Source: Lindgomyces ingoldianus (Eukaryota > Ascomycota > Dothideomycetes > Pleosporales > Lindgomycetaceae). From it: DNA of 64,000 nucleotides. The DNA is taken from NCBI RefSeq assembly GCF_010093535.1, contig NW_022985189.1:254432-318431 (forward strand), in the 5' to 3' direction. Positions within the stretch are counted from its first letter, which is position 1. Each line of letters opens with the position of its first letter. This document shows, piece by piece, positions 23,090-33,135 of this stretch. The notes beneath the pieces are model-generated. The model did no database searches. It was given only the letters and a program-made list of their open reading frames with translations, and was not told the origin of the DNA. Position numbers and translations under genes: made by a program.

Positions 23090-23100
23090 GTTATGAGCCC
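23090..23100 (+). other. Primer-binding site matching an initiator tRNA-Met half
   Basis: GTTATGAGCCC immediately follows the LTR. It is the reverse complement of GGGCTCATAAC, the 5' anticodon stem and loop of initiator tRNA-Met. The Drosophila copia element and yeast Ty5 prime from such an internally cleaved iMet fragment rather than from the tRNA 3' end. The match is direct; use as a primer is inference from family precedent. Confidence 0.75.
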
Positions 23101-23310
23101 GGCAATCGCTTGCTAGTCAATCGAGCTGTTTTCAACCAAACCAGGGAGCGCTCTTTTGAAGCACTTTAAGCATCCTTTAAGACCAATTAGTCACTAAACT
23201 TGACCTCGCGGTCCAAAGAGGCGACCCAAAGTCTCTACCTTACTAGTCGCATCCACCGCGACCTCTACGATCTCCTGAGCACGCTATCAAAGCCCTCAGT
23301 CGAGCACCTC

Positions 23311-23457
23311 CACCTCAAGGACCAATCCATCCACCTCAAGGACAAACTCATCCACCTCAAGGACAAACTCGTCCGCCTCAAGGACAAACTTGTCCACCGC
23401 AAGGACAAACCTGTCCACCTTAAGGACAAACTCGTCCACCGCGAGGACCAATCAGTC
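23311..23457 (+). repeat. Seven 21-bp repeats encoding a heptad
   Basis: Seven in-phase 21-bp units (consensus CACCTCAAGGACAAACTCGTC) encode HLKDKLV-like heptads. The open frame around them runs to 23532 but has no ATG at a sensible start. Sequence position after the primer site suggests a gag-derived region. Hydrophobic residues at two fixed places per heptad would suit a coiled coil. Confidence 0.85.
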
Positions 23458-23686
23458 CATCAATTGCAGTCAATTACTGCTATCCATAGACAAAGTTGTC
23501 ACAACCTTCGACCAATCACGTCATCAACATGACAGATTCTACTGATCTGCTAGTCTTAAGACTACATTTATACTCAATACAACTAACAACTGGGACAAAT
23601 CAATTTACACCCAGAAGTCAACCGCGCAACACCTGTTTGTCTGGGATTACTGCAACCCAGAGCTCTCAGCAGCTGAGGTAAAGACG

Positions 23687-23835
23687 CTAGGAGACGAACC
23701 AGTCAAACCAACGTACAGTGACTACCAAACCGGTGTGACCAAACCATCAAATATGGGCCCAAGAAGCCTATCTAATGGTTTGGTCGCACCGGTTTGGTAG
23801 TCATTGTACGTTGATTTGACTGGTTCGTCTCCTAG
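23687..23835. repeat. 149-bp palindrome (foldback, MITE-like) inside the retroelement
   Basis: A 61-nt left arm (23687-23747) is followed by a 27-nt spacer and a 61-nt right arm (23775-23835) that is its inverted copy with only a few mismatches. Ends are CTAGGAGACGAACCAG and its complement. It separates the gag-side region from the RT remnant. A TA at each end could be a Tc1/mariner-type target duplication, but this is not proven. No coding capacity. Confidence 0.88.
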
Positions 23836-23921
23836 GCATCGTCATGATCCTCGATTAGGAAGCAGTGTCGGAGCGCAACGGTACGAGAGATTTCTGCGCT
23901 CATTCTAACTAGAGATTTGAG

Positions 23922-25129
23922 CAGGGTCTCTGGTATCTAGAGCTCAAAAAGACGCTCAATCAGCTAGGACTGCGCGAGATCCCAGAAACTCCCTGCCTAT
24001 TCGTCAATGATACGCTTATGGTACTAGTATACTTCGATGACATCGTACTACTATACTACCCTCGCAATGCTGAGGCTGCTGAGCAGTTCGAACATGAGCT
24101 TCAGCAAGTGTACGACATTAGGAAGCTCGGCGAGCTTAAATGGTTCCTAGGTATTCGAGTCGTGAAGACTGCTCAATCTATCTACCTAGTCCAAGACTCC
24201 TTCATTAACAAGATCGCTACCAAATTCAATCTAGAGCAGAGCGGGAAATAGCTACCTGACATACCTCTGCGGGAAACCCTAGAGCTCTCCACCGAGGTCA
24301 CTAACAATAGGAGGACCAAGTTCTATCAGCAGCTGGTAGGCTCACTGGCCTATATAGCGTCATTCATGGGACCCGATATCGCGCATGCGCACTCAATACT
24401 GGCGCGCCACCTCACCAATTCTGGTCGAAAGCACCTAGCTGCAGCCCTCCACTGCTGGCATTACCTACTCCGTACGAAACATCTCGCGGTAGGAGCGTAT
24501 GGAGACTCTAAGAGTAACGCATTTTACGAGCTTAATCATGAAGAACCTCAGTTTTATGGAGCATCAGACGCTGCATTCGCGGACAATCCGGCGACTCGCC
24601 GAAGCTCTCACGGACATCTATTCAAGTTCTTCGGTCTAGCGGTAGACTGGAAGGCTACCTTGCAGGGTACAGTCACCAAATCGACCACCGAGGTAGAACT
24701 CCTAGCTCTCTCCCACCAGGTACTGACATGGAGTGGTGGAAGCTGTTTTTCGTACGACTTCAGCTCCTAATTGACGATACCCCTGCCATCTGGTGCGATA
24801 ATCAGCAAGCGATAAGAATTACGACAAAATATCTATCAAGGCTTCAAACTAATCTCAAGCATGTCGATATACACCAGAGCTGGTTACACCAGGAAATCTC
24901 TGCTGGTAGACTACATGTCAACTGGAAACCTACGGCTCAAATGCCTGCAGATGGGCTCAGTAAGACACTAATCAGACAGAAACATGAGGAGTTCGTACGT
25001 CAATTAGGTCTCAAGGATATCTCCGCCAACATCTATACCAGCAACTCCTTGGACAGCTCCAAAGTCACGTGCGACCTCAATTCACTCTCAGAAGACCCCT
25101 CACCATGCGATACCACGTACTGGCATTAA
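23922..25129 (+). pseudogene. Copia reverse transcriptase (C-terminal part) and RNase H remnant
   Basis: The frame opens inside RT (QGLWYLELKKTLNQLGL), has the catalytic box as VYFDDIVLL (usual YVDD), then LGELKWFLGIRV and, after a stop at 24249-24251, YQQLVGSLAYIASF. RNase H follows with GASDAAFADNPATRRSSHG, TVTKSTTEVELLALSHQ, a frameshift near 24728, IWCDNQQAIRI, KHVDIHQSWLHQEI and PADGLSKTL. These are the usual Copia RNase H landmarks in order. The N-terminal half of RT and everything upstream are missing, so the enzyme cannot be made from this copy. Confidence 0.9.
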
Positions 25130-25267
25130 TTTGGGATAACTATCTATGCGCTACCCATATCTCTCTAATATTTTACTATATAAATTGCCTATTAATCTGT
25201 TTGTATCCTATGCAGCTCTCGTTCCGCTCGATCACCCATACATTCGCTTCATTTAAGCTAGGGGGTG

Positions 25268-25429
25268 TGTTTGCAGTAGTCACGCATGACTCACACGATA
25301 GCCTCAAGTCACGATAATCGCATGTTGCCAATACTTACCCCTTTTCTTGCATATATATAGACCCCTAGGTATACTCCTTTAGCAATTAATCCAGTTCCTC
25401 ATACCTCTAGTGCTCCTTCTAGCTTCACA
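25268..25429 (+). repeat. 3' LTR of the Copia-type element
   Basis: Begins TGTTTGCAGTAGTCACGCAT and ends TTCACA, followed directly by AGACA (25430-25434). A purine-rich tract sits just upstream. Confidence 0.9.
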
Positions 25430-25434
25430 AGACA

Positions 25435-26183
25435 TCTTTCCACTTTTAGCTACCTTGCTAATAGGGGAGCATGAAGGGACTCCGCGAGATGTGTGTATAT
25501 ACTCCTTAGTAGCTTGCATATTCGAGGCCCGGATAATTACTTCCATAATTGATGTTAGTTTTGGTGAGAAGTTGGTCAACATGGCATCACGATTTGGAAA
25601 TTGAGTTTCTTTCGTTTACGCGTACTCCTTTTAGGGCTATACTTTCCCTTTATAACAAGAAGCTAATTATATATACTACATAGCTCATATATAAGTAGTA
25701 TTCAAAGGTGTTGTTGAACTACGTACCTTTTTCAGTAAACAAGGTGGGTGGCCAACTCGCTTACCACCATAGTTATACATACTGATACTCAAGCATCATT
25801 TTGTGCTATGTTTATCCTTTTGCTATCCACATTTTAATCTTGCTGTGTTCTCCCTCTCGAACAAGCGTTGTTTTTTCTCTACTTTCTAAATCCCAATCCA
25901 CGAAACCTACTCTATTTAAGTATATTTGGTGCATTCTTCGCTTTTTATCGACGAGTGCTTTTGCGGGGAGAATTGACTCAGGCTAGCTGTACAGGAATGG
26001 AGAGGAGTAAATGAGAAAAGAAACACGACGATGCACATTATAATATGGGGTTCCAAAATTAGTTAGCGGCAGAAGAGAAATAAGAAGAACGAGAAGCAGT
26101 TCTCAGCCTTGAAGCCACCAGCTGAAGGAGGGTTTTCTTGGCAGGAAGAGCGCCACAAGACACCTTCAACAAGCAACAGATGA
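25435..26183. other. Intergenic, AT-rich, no gene recognised
   Basis: Short frames only. Any 5' exon of the membrane-protein gene that follows would have to lie here; I could not find one that splices convincingly. Confidence 0.5.
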
Positions 26184-26218
26184 ACCCCTACTACCCTTAA
26201 TACCCTCTATAATTCTAG

Positions 26219-27455
26219 AGCGAGCAATAGCCAGATCGCAAGAACTCACGGCGATATTGCAAGAGCGGTATCGACATGTCCAACCCCACCCCAATCTCTA
26301 CTAGAAACCCCCCCATCAGAGCCAGTCACAGGGCTATCCGTCTTCTGGCCGCTGTTTACTCTTGCGCTTGCATCGTGTCTTCATCCACTCGGCTCTGTCT
26401 GCGGCGAACATGCCCCACGATACCGGTATTACTATCGCGCACTCCCACTTTCCGGGCTACTAGATTCTCTGCACTTTCTCACGCGGTGTTATGAAAACAG
26501 TAGCACAATTGCAGTAATCGCTCGACTAAACGAAAACGACCCAAACCTGATTCATCCAATTCTCTCAATTGATGAACTGGGGACGCGGAGTGATGATGAT
26601 GACCAGCGTCTGGAACCTGAACATCTCAACCGCTTTCTGGATTTCTTCTTCGATGTCAAAGCCCGGGTTTTCCCAAACATATTTATTGTTCTTGCGTACG
26701 TTAAGTTGTGTACTTTTATTGGGATTCCGGGATCGCTCGTGGTTGGGACGGTGTATTTTTGTTCATGGTTCGGGATGGAGATCGTGCTTGTGATACAGCA
26801 TTTTTCCCGTCGCGGGGAATTGCAGGTTGCAAAACTGAGCCGAGCGATAGCATGGCCAAGACGGGAAACAGAGAGAATGGCTTTGTGGCGGCTCCGGTTC
26901 CTGGCCCGGATTCTCATTGCTGTTCAGATTCTAGTAGTCCTCGTGGCTATCATTGTCCTATCAGTGCAGCAAACCACGCGAAATAAACCGACACCCTCCA
27001 CCCCACCATCACATTCTCACTCTCAGATACTCGCCGTCCTAGCCTGGGGTTTTATCCCCACGCGCTGGACCTGGATGCACGTCGGGGCTCTCACAGCACG
27101 GGTTGACAATATGAAAGAATTCGTTGCTATGGGTTTCATCCGGTCCATGCTTTATTTATACTTCGCTCTCATCCCTTATTATGTTGTCGTCTTCATCGTA
27201 CTAGTTGTCACAACAGGGCTGAATGCTGGTGCTGTTGTAATGGTTGTTTGGTTGCCTTGCTGGACTGGGTTGGAGATTTATCGACGTAAGAGTGGCGTTA
27301 AGGAGGCTCTGGGGGTGGGGATACGGTGGATTTTCTTGCTAGGGAATATAAAGGTTGTGGCGCTTGTGATGCTAGTGACTGCACTGATGTATTTTGTTAA
27401 GTTCTTTGATGGGGTTGGGACGAGGAAGCGGGGTTGGAGCGATGTCCTGGGTTAA
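26219..27455 (+). CDS. Multi-pass membrane protein of unknown function, 5' end unresolved
   Basis: A long frame is open from 26184 to the stop at 27455. It contains several hydrophobic segments (SVFWPLFTLALASC; FIGIPGSLVVGTVYFCSWFG; FLARILIAVQILVVLVAIIV; LYFALIPYYVVVFIVLVVTT; IFLLGNIKVVALVMLVTALM) separated by charged loops, including an acidic DDDDQRLEPEH loop. That pattern suggests five or more membrane helices. No family is recognised. The frame has no ATG before 26775, so the real start must be in an upstream exon (possible acceptor TTCTAG ending at 26218) or the gene has lost its start. An ATG at 26276 is in another frame. Confidence 0.5.
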
Positions 27456-28017
27456 TTGGTTTAGAATATGGCAGGAGGCCTGACTTCGCGAAGACACATA
27501 CCATGTAGACGTACAACCCGTTGGGGAATAAGTGTCAGCTCTATTAAGACTGTTGTTGGCGCTGCTTTTCATCTAGGTTTTCACCTCCTCAATTAGATTT
27601 CGCTCCTTGAAATTACTCTAGTTACATTTCCTAGTTACGGCTGCTTTCTCTCATGAGAACTCCTCTTCTGGTGATAGGATTTGGAAACCTCGTGCCATGT
27701 TAGCCTATGATGTAGAATATTTTACGTTTAGAAGGCGCGATTGGGCGCAAGACTTCAGTTTCATCCGCTACTGTGCCAGGCATTTTGAGGAGTGATATAG
27801 TTCGTAAATATTGTTAACTTTACGATTCCCATGCGTTGAGATTCAGGCCATGCCCATATATACATCTCCTTCTCTTGTTTCATGTCCTACTATTACGAAC
27901 ATATGATACATCCAATTCTCTCCATGGAATTGAACCCCCTCTATACTGCTTGCCTAGTTTCCCTAGCCTGGTTCTACCCCCGCCGACCCTAGCTCAATCC
28001 AGCGTCACCATCCATCA
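27456..28017. other. Intergenic between two 3' ends
   Basis: Lies between the plus-strand membrane protein and the convergent minus-strand small protein. No feature recognised. Confidence 0.5.
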
Positions 28018-28431
28018 TCATGTCTCCTCCCCATCTTTCGATATTACCCTACACCTCGCCTTCCTAACCTCTCGTGTTATCTCCCCATCCTCTCCCTCAT
28101 CCTCCTTCCTCACCCCCAACACCTGTCCAATCAGCCCACCTGGTTTCGGCACAGGACATTCCCGCTTCGGCGTCGACCACTCCCCCAACTCCTTCTGGTT
28201 CCGCCGCTCCTCGCTCATAACATCATTGCACGTTTCCTCTCTTGGTACTTTCCTCCGTCGCCGCCGTGGCTGTCCTGATAATGCATCCGGGTCTGCGGAG
28301 TCGGCAAGCGCCCGGTTGTCGACGGGACAGGGGAGGAAATGAGGGGTGGCGACCACGAGGAAGGATATCATGAGTGTGGTGGTGAAGAGGGAGGTTGTCA
28401 TTCGTGAGCGCGGGTGGAGGTGTGGTGGCAT
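28018..28431 (-). CDS. Small conserved fungal protein with one membrane segment
   Basis: 137 residues from ATG 28431, no intron. The N-terminus has a short basic lead (MPPHLHPRSR), then one hydrophobic segment (LFTTTLMISFLVVATPHFLPCPV), an Arg-rich patch (QPRRRRRKVPREE) and a RECPVPKPGGLIGQVLG motif before an acidic/basic tail. I associate this combination with a short uncharacterised ascomycete protein, possibly mitochondrial because of the basic lead plus hydrophobic segment, but I cannot name it. GC-rich, codon-like composition without stops supports it as real. Confidence 0.6.
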   Translation of the reverse strand: MPPHLHPRSRMTTSLFTTTLMISFLVVATPHFLPCPVDNRALADSADPDALSGQPRRRRRKVPREETCNDVMSEERRNQKELGEWSTPKRECPVPKPGGLIGQVLGVRKEDEGEDGEITREVRKARCRVISKDGEET

Positions 28432-29033
28432 TTTGGCGTGGTGTGGGTGGGTTGGAGGGCTACCAGTGCGTGGTTTTGGGAGTCATTACTGTGCCTTGGG
28501 ATGGTCAATGGGTTGTGGAAGCACCGATGAAGTAAAAGAGTAGCGTACCGGACCAATTGATGTACCTGGAGAGGGATGGACTGCGGGGTGCGTGTTGGCG
28601 GGGCGGAGGTGGTGAGAAGGGTTTTGGTTTGGTGGTGGAGTGAGTGCTCACTAGTTCAAGCCTCCGCCAAGGCGCGCTCCGACCGATGATCCCTGCAACT
28701 GTGGCTTGCAATCGGAACTGCAGGTGCCCTGTACTCAACACCATGCACTTATCACCAACTTTTTACCTCGTTATTTCTCCCACCAACGATCGCTTTATAC
28801 GTCATATACACTTCATAGCTCTTACGCGCACTTGCGACACGTGCTTAACCTTCACATCGCACGAGCCGCGACGCACCCCCACGCCACGCTAGAACGACGA
28901 CAATTCCCCCAGGCGCCACATCTTTCACAATCGCAGCACAGTCGCTGTAGTATACCATTGAACACACCTAATTAGGAAATCACGCGGCTCTACACGTGTC
29001 AGCCCTAAGGGCGCATAACGCGCAGCCACAATC
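28432..29033. promoter_or_regulatory. Divergent promoter region, small protein gene and PP4 gene
   Basis: About 600 bp between two divergent starts. No specific operator is recognisable. Confidence 0.4.
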
Positions 29034-30657
29034 ATGAGTATCGGCGGTAGCGACTTGGACAAGTACCCACCCAGCCTCTTCTTCTGTTATACACGCTCAC
29101 GTGTCCCATAGAGCTATCACACAGCTCCGCGCCTGTCGCCCGATTCCAGAAAACCAAGTCCGAGAACTATGCTACAAGGCACGCGAATTGTTGATAGAGG
29201 AGGGCAATGTAGTCGGAGTGGATGCACCGGTGACGGTACGCCAAACTATTCCAAAGATAACAGAGAGAGGGCTAATTGAATATGTTTGGATAGATATGTG
29301 GCGATATACACGGCCAGTTTCATGACCTGATGGAGCTTTTTCGCGTGGGTGGTGATGTGCCGGAAACGAACTATTTGTTCATGGGTATTACACCCGCTCA
29401 GCTCTTGCGAGGCGCCTGAGATGCTGATATGTGTAGGCGATTTCGTGGACCGCGGCTTCTATTCTCTCGAATCTTTTCTTTTGCTTCTGTGTCTTAAAGT
29501 TCGATATCCAGACCGCATAACACTCATTCGAGGGAACCACGAGTCGCGGCAGATTACCACAGTATATGGCTTCTACGACGAATGCTTAAGAAAATACGGG
29601 AGCGCAAATGTGTGGAGGTATATATACTTCAAAAGCCTATCTAGTGAGATACAATACTAAGAGACATAGATACTGCTGCGAGGTCTTCGACTACCTCGCC
29701 CTAGGCGCTCTCGTAACGGGCGCCGCAACCTCCCTCTCCCCTACCGACGGGCCTCTCGCAGAAAATATCAACATCGAGAACTTCCCCGAAGCAGACGCTG
29801 ACATCGAGATCGAAACCCTCAACGCCAACGGCGAAATTATGTACCGGTGCGCCCGAAACTCCGACTCCCAATCCTCGGTCACATCACAACCAAACTCCAA
29901 CCCGGCCTCCTCCTCCCCGATTGCCCCAACTCCGTCTCGTGTAGGCGCCGCCGGCACCGGCGCAACATCCTCCGCCAACGGCAGTACCCGCAACGACACG
30001 GGCGCAATCCTCTGCGTCCACGGTGGCCTCTCGCCGCTCATCGACACAATCGACAAAATCCGACTCCTTGACCGCAAACAAGAAGTCCCACACGAAGGTG
30101 CCATGTGCGACCTGCTATGGTCCGATCCCGACGAAATCGACGGCTGGGGTTTATCGCCCCGCGGCGCGGGCTTCCTGTTCGGCGCGGATATCGTGAAATG
30201 CTTCAACCACAAGAACGACCTCAGTCTCATTGCACGCGCGCATCAGCTCGTCATGGAAGGCTTTAAGGAAATGTTTGACAGCACAATTGTGACTGTCTGG
30301 AGTGCCCCGAATTACTGCTACCGCTGCGGAAACGTGGCTGCGATCCTCGAACTCGGAGAAGATGGTTCGAATGCGGGGTACGTGCGCAGGAGTAATGGGG
30401 ATCAGGGTGGCGGTGGTGGCGGCTGGATTCTAGGAAGTAATGTTGGCGTTGGCGGTGTTGGGATTGGGAATGGCGGGCCGACTGGAGGGGGGAATGGGAA
30501 TTCTGTCGGCGGCTTGAATAGGAGGTTGAGTTCGGTGTTGGGGGAGTCGGGGAGGACGAGAGAGGGGCCGGGGAGGAGATATCGCGTTTTCGAAGCGGCC
30601 CCGCAGGATAGTAGGGGGATGCCGGCGAAGAAACCGGTGGCAGATTACTTTTTGTAG
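29034..30657 (+). CDS. PPH3: Serine/threonine protein phosphatase 4 catalytic subunit
   Basis: Five exons join in phase: 29034-29062, 29112-29235, 29294-29384, 29437-29617, 29670-30657, giving 470 residues. PP4 (Pph3 in yeast) is a PP2A-like, metal-dependent phosphatase active in DNA-damage checkpoint recovery and other signalling. Metal and active-site motifs are complete: [29 protein letters not shown], and [10 protein letters not shown] followed by [12 protein letters not shown]. The C-terminus KKPVADYFL is the PP4-type ending that carries the methylated terminal Leu. Typical PP4c is about 305-310 residues; the excess is two insertions, one of about 95 residues (158-254, Ser/Pro/Asn-rich) before the HGG motif and one Gly-rich of about 65 (roughly 380-445) before the C-terminal strand. 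Both are in frame in the last exon. Convergent with ESF1. Confidence 0.93.
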
Positions 30658-30975
30658 AGAGGGAAGGCGGAGAGGAAGAGGGTGGCCGAAAGTCGAGAGA
30701 TGGGACGTGATGGGATACCCGAAGCCTTTTTTTTTTCCTGCAGATTTTGGGAAATGGGATGAATCGTGTATGGCAGGGAAGCGGGAAACGGGATACACAG
30801 TCTTGGACTTGATGGGCCCGGTCTGGAATAAGGCAGAAGTTAGGAACGTGTCAACGCTCTCACTCATTCTAGCTACGGGTTTCACAGACCAAATTCTCTC
30901 TGTTGATCCTCGTGGTAGGTCCTAATATACTACTACAATATACAGCGTAATTCTGGAAGGAGGTGCTACATAGTG

Positions 30976-33135
30976 CTACACCTTCCTACTCTTCGCCTTA
31001 ACCCTCGCGGCTAACTTCTTCAAATCATCTACACCCGCATCTGCGTCCCCATCTCTCTCATCACCGTCCTTCCGCCTCACCTTACCCCCTTTTACATTCT
31101 CCCTACCCCCAACCTCATCCCTCCCAACCTTCCTCTTCCTCCTCCCCTCCTCCAACAACGCCTTCATCCCCTGCGTACCCTTAAATCTCGGATTCGTCGG
31201 ATCAATCGCAAACTCATGACTTTCATACAACTTTGCAAACCTCGGATCCTGCGTATTAATCTGAAACTCATCTTGAACCTCCCCAGCTCCAGCCACTTCA
31301 TCTTTTGTGCGCTTCTTCTTCCCTTTCCTTTTCGCCTTCTCTGCTTTCGCAATGTCGTTCATATCGAAGTGACGGATATTAGAGGACGAGGCGTTGTCGT
31401 CCAGCATCAGGAGTTCGAGTTCTGCACGTTGGGCGGCGGAGGTAGTGGACGCGGCGTTTTCGAGCATGATGCGATGTTTTTCTTTCTTGGATTTTTTTAG
31501 TTGGGATTTTGTTGGGTTTTTTGCGGAGTCAGAGTCGAAGAAAGGGTCGTTGAAGGGGTCTTTTTCATCGTCCTCATTCAACGCCATTCTCGTTGCAGGT
31601 TTAGTAGCTTCCGTGGAAGACTCCTCTTGGTCAGCGATGAGACCCTTGGCGCGTTCCTTACGTTTTGCTTTCCGCTCTCGTTGCTTGCGGACGTACTTCT
31701 CGAGCGTGGTTTCCTCAACTGGAGGCTCATTGACGAACACGGATCCTTTGGGTGCGTTGGCCGAAAGTGCGGCTGAGAATGTGATTTCCATTTCTCCTTC
31801 TGGTTTCTTGAAGTTTCGATCCCGCTTATTATTCCTTGACCTCGAGTTTGAGTCTCTTAGCTCGTTTGGCGCACTGAGACCTAATGCGGCACGAAGCGTA
31901 GCAGCTTTCTGCGATTTGCGGTTGTTTTGTGCTTCATCTTCTGATGAGGACGAGTCAGTTCCGATGTAAGCTTGGAGGTCGTTCTCATCGATTTCCTTGC
32001 GGGAGAATGCGCGTTTCTGGACTTCCCTGCGTGTCGTGTCATCGGCGTCCCAAGTCAGCTTGACTTTAGAGTGTGTTAACGCGTCGGTTGTAAATTCGTT
32101 CGGTTTGTACGAATCTGGAAGCTTTTCACACTGGTCGTGTGGATCTTCATCAAAGCTTACACCGTTAGGTACGAATCTAAGGTCGAAGAAATTCGCGCTA
32201 GAGAGATATTCTCGACCATCCATGTTGTCGTAGAGGGATTTGGCAACAGTGGAGGAGGAACAGGTTATCACGGCGTAGTAGTAACGGAGACGATCAAGTT
32301 GGTAGGCACGTAGGGCTTTGGAGTCGAAGTCTTCGCCACTGTTCTCCTTCAGTAGGTCTTTCTTTATGGCTTCGTCGTCGTCTTCTTCTGAGTCCGACAA
32401 CGAGGGAGAATGATCCAATGATGTGAGGTTTTTCTTGTTCTTCTCGGCTGTCGAGGAGAAGATGTCGCGGGGCGGCCCTTCTAGTTCTTCTCGTTGCATT
32501 CGCTCCAGGCCGAATTCGCTGGGGTAGATGACAACATTTAGAATGCGACCATCGGCGGGGACGAAGGAATTCGCGACAGCCAATATGTCGGTAGCGCGGA
32601 TGTTATCCCAGTCCATGTTCACTGCCGCTAACCGTGCGGTGACTTCTCCCATGGGCACCTCGCTTCCTTGCTCAGCCAGTTCTGCCTGTTCCTCCACCTC
32701 TTCCTCTTCCTCCCCGTCCTCCCCACTGGAGCTCTCGTCCGATGAAGAACTCGACAACCCCCCGTCTCGTATAGGATCATAATTTTGGCCCTTCCTGTCC
32801 ACTTTCGCCAACTCTTTCCTAATCGCCTTGTCTCCCTTGTCGTCTTCCTCGTCTTGACTCTCCTTGTCTACCCGATAGAATCTTTCCAGCTTTTTCCGTC
32901 CCTCACCTTTTGTAATTTTGCGGCCATACCTATCAACACTAGCTTTTGTATGGAAATCATCGTCGGTGAGGAGGCGTGAAAATCGAGAATCGAGCTTCGT
33001 TTTGGCGTGTTTCTTGGAGGGAAGACGGAAGCGAGGGTCGGTTTGGAAACTGGAGAATCGCGAGTCACTGATATTAGATCCCTGTCGATCTAGTGGACGG
33101 CCTTTTGATGCCTTCTGGCGTTGTGGGAGTGGCAT
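30976..33135 (-). CDS. ESF1: Esf1, pre-rRNA processing factor
   Basis: Single-exon gene, 719 residues from ATG 33135. Esf1 is a nucleolar protein needed for early 18S rRNA maturation in the small-subunit processome. The N-terminus has repeated DSRF/DPRF motifs (DSRFSSFQTDPRFRLP, DSRFSRLLTDDDF), then acidic low-complexity tracts, the conserved central region (VNMDWDNIRATDILAVANSF, VVIYPSEFGLERM, YQLDRLRYYYAVITC, NFFDLRFVPNG), and a NUC153-type motif near the end (DPRFAKLYESHEFAIDPTNP). The tail is Lys/Arg-rich (nucleolar-type). Somewhat longer than the yeast protein because of the acidic and basic tracts. The stop lies about 320 bp from the PP4 stop; the two genes converge. Confidence 0.95.
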   Translation of the reverse strand: MPLPQRQKASKGRPLDRQGSNISDSRFSSFQTDPRFRLPSKKHAKTKLDSRFSRLLTDDDFHTKASVDRYGRKITKGEGRKKLERFYRVDKESQDEEDDKGDKAIRKELAKVDRKGQNYDPIRDGGLSSSSSDESSSGEDGEEEEEVEEQAELAEQGSEVPMGEVTARLAAVNMDWDNIRATDILAVANSFVPADGRILNVVIYPSEFGLERMQREELEGPPRDIFSSTAEKNKKNLTSLDHSPSLSDSEEDDDEAIKKDLLKENSGEDFDSKALRAYQLDRLRYYYAVITCSSSTVAKSLYDNMDGREYLSSANFFDLRFVPNGVSFDEDPHDQCEKLPDSYKPNEFTTDALTHSKVKLTWDADDTTRREVQKRAFSRKEIDENDLQAYIGTDSSSSEDEAQNNRKSQKAATLRAALGLSAPNELRDSNSRSRNNKRDRNFKKPEGEMEITFSAALSANAPKGSVFVNEPPVEETTLEKYVRKQRERKAKRKERAKGLIADQEESSTEATKPATRMALNEDDEKDPFNDPFFDSDSAKNPTKSQLKKSKKEKHRIMLENAASTTSAAQRAELELLMLDDNASSSNIRHFDMNDIAKAEKAKRKGKKKRTKDEVAGAGEVQDEFQINTQDPRFAKLYESHEFAIDPTNPRFKGTQGMKALLEEGRRKRKVGRDEVGGRENVKGGKVRRKDGDERDGDADAGVDDLKKLAARVKAKSRKV

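Larger units (their letters stand above)
22923..25429 (+). mobile_element. Internally deleted Ty1/Copia-type LTR retrotransposon
   Basis: Bounded by two direct LTRs of 162-167 bp and a perfect 5-bp target duplication (AGACA). Order inside: LTR, primer-binding site, a gag-side frame with heptad repeats, a nested palindrome, the C-terminal part of reverse transcriptase, RNase H, a purine-rich tract (AGGGGGTG just before 25268), LTR. Only about 2.2 kb of internal sequence remains; protease, integrase and most of the polymerase are missing, so the copy is non-autonomous. RT-before-LTR with RNase H last fits the Copia order. It shows some stops and a frameshift but not the extreme TA bias of the element at 40.8-48.5 kb. 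Confidence 0.9.

Noticed and set aside
31394..31969. Long plus-strand frame opposite ESF1
   Set aside because: Antisense to a conserved single-exon gene, Ser/Phe-rich translation of acidic and basic tracts read backwards.
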